From: Tigriopus japonicus
Taxonomy: Eukaryota > Arthropoda > Copepoda > Harpacticoida > Harpacticidae
Direction of reading: 5' to 3'
Length of the DNA stretch: 64,000 nt
Assembly: GCA_010645155.1 (NCBI GenBank)
Contig: CM021316.1
Coordinates: 11,764,290 to 11,828,289, forward strand
Each line of letters begins with the position of its first letter. Positions within the stretch are counted from its first letter, which is position 1. The translations under genes were made by a program, and so were the position numbers. The notes beneath the pieces are model-generated. The model did no database searches. It was not told the origin of the DNA and saw only the letters and a program-made list of their open reading frames with translations. This document shows, piece by piece, positions 62,985 to 64,000 of this stretch.

Positions 62985-64000
62985 TTAGGCGGTGGTAGCC
63001 TCTTCTTTCTTGGCCTCTTCCTCGCCCTCCTTCAGCTTGGCAATTTTCTCTGCCGACACGGGGATGGGCTCATCCTTAGCGGCATCTCCGGATTCGTCAG
63101 CCTTCCGCTTGGTGGCTTCCTTGTCTTCAGTGGATCCGTTGGTTTCATCCTTCTTCTCTTCCTCGGTGGAGGTGGCAGTAGCGGGGGTGGTGGTGGTGGC
63201 GGCGGTCTCCTCTTCCTTCTTCTCTTCGCCGTTAGCGTGACCGTTCTCTTCACCGTTCTTGGCATCACCATTATTGGCATCACCATTCTTCTCCTCGCCG
63301 TTCTTCTTTTCGGCACCATTCTCATCGCCATTCTTGGCAGCGCCATTAGCATGACCATTGGTGTCTTCCTTGGTCTCCTCGACGGTCTTGGTGACCTCCT
63401 CGGTGGTGGGGCTGTAAGGAATAAACCATAATATCTTAAAATGTGTCCATCACTTTTCCCCTCTCAAGGCCTTCTACGTGCGACGAGAGCGTTCCAACAA
63501 TAAGGGCAACAACTGCGAAAGGGGGCGCCAGGTGAAAGTGTAAAAAGAGAAAAAACAATCGATGACAAGTCACGAATGCCTTCAAGGGGGTCACCCACCT
63601 CCAATCCTGTTACAGTTCACTAGTCACTAGATCAAGCGATCCCCAAATCAGAACATCTTTCCTAGCGGCAGCTATTAATCAATGCTTATAGAAACACAAA
63701 ACAAGGAACGCGAATTCATTCTCAATTTCCCTTCTTCCCTCGAGTCTAAATCAGTCCAGCAGAAATGCCACTGTTGGCCGCTTCCGAGATTTGGTCGCTC
63801 TACGCCGAAACCGACCAAGCGACGAAAGCCCCTCTTTCAAGAGTGTTTCGGAAAGCCCACGCGCACGACGAACGAGCGAACAATGAGGGAACAAAGTGCC
63901 GAAGATGAATTTTTATCACCCTTTTCCCCCCTAATTTGATCGAGGTTTCAACTGGTTTGGAGAGTTGAAAACTGGTTGATTGGATCACTTACGTGGTGGT
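62985..64000 (-). CDS. Acidic Asn-Gly-rich protein, 3' end (partial)
   Basis: The terminal coding exon is 62985-63411. The previous exon ends at 63993 and runs off the window; its donor (CAC|GTAAGT) leaves two bases of a Thr codon that the next exon completes, so the reading frame is secure. The visible ~141 residues are almost all Glu, Lys, Asp, Asn, Gly, Ala and Thr. They begin EEVTKTVEETKEDTNGH, pass through an array of NGD, NGE and NGH units, then a Thr run and a basic KRKADES motif (possible nuclear localisation), and end EEEAKKEEATTA. No hydrophobic segment is present, so it is likely a disordered, soluble, probably nuclear protein. Prothymosin-like or other acidic chaperone-type proteins look similar, but I cannot assign a family from composition. 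The start lies outside the window. Confidence 0.75.
63412..63992 (-). other. Intron of the acidic-protein gene
   Basis: A 581-nt interval bounded on the minus strand by GTAAGT (63987-63992) and CTTACAG (63412-63418). Open frames inside it, on both strands, appear to be chance. Confidence 0.7.

Noticed and set aside
62919..63431. 170-codon hydrophobic frame on the plus strand
   Set aside because: It is antisense to the acidic exon: Glu/Lys codons read backwards give Leu/Phe/Ser runs that mimic membrane segments. The minus-strand splice phases support the acidic protein instead.

Overview
This window is nuclear DNA from an animal, most likely an arthropod and plausibly a crustacean such as a copepod. 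The sequence shows GT-AG introns, long non-coding stretches rich in short tandem repeats, miniature inverted-repeat transposons, and three recognisable metazoan genes. No bacterial operon, rRNA gene, CRISPR array or clear tRNA is visible. The organism is inferred from protein resemblance only.

Layout. From 1 to about 48.8 kb the window is gene-poor. Its best-supported feature is a minus-strand gene with a start exon at 15937-16373 and a second exon at 9886-10137. The two are joined by a textbook splice acceptor in matching phase. They encode an unrecognised Ser/Pro/His/Ala-rich protein that looks like the disordered N-terminus of a transcription regulator. A short exon at 9490-9594 may belong to this gene, but its phase does not fit. 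Weaker candidates are a 78-residue secreted six-cysteine protein (17552-17788) and a TATA box followed by a signal-peptide-like ORF (37916-38178). The rest of this half is microsatellites and unremarkable AT-leaning sequence.

From 48.8 kb to the right edge the window is gene-dense. In order it holds: ARS2/SRRT (Serrate RNA effector) on + (48836-53722); nucleoside diphosphate kinase on + (55535-56363); SRP54, the GTPase of the signal recognition particle, on - (58214-59854); and the 3' end of an acidic, Asn-Gly-rich protein on - (62985 to the edge). These are housekeeping functions: capped-RNA processing and export, NTP balance, and co-translational targeting. They share a neighbourhood, but nothing shows co-regulation.

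Most interesting points. (1) ARS2 has two phase-compatible 3' coding exons that both end in the family's Asp/Phe C-terminal tail, plus a possible third ending. (2) ARS2 intron 1 contains an 81-nt exon-like, frame-preserving segment broken by one TAA, which could be a poison exon. (3) Two 314-bp copies of one miniature transposon, each with a perfect 8-bp target duplication, sit just upstream of NDPK and of SRP54. (4) A 154-bp fold-back element with 9-bp target duplications lies between those two genes.
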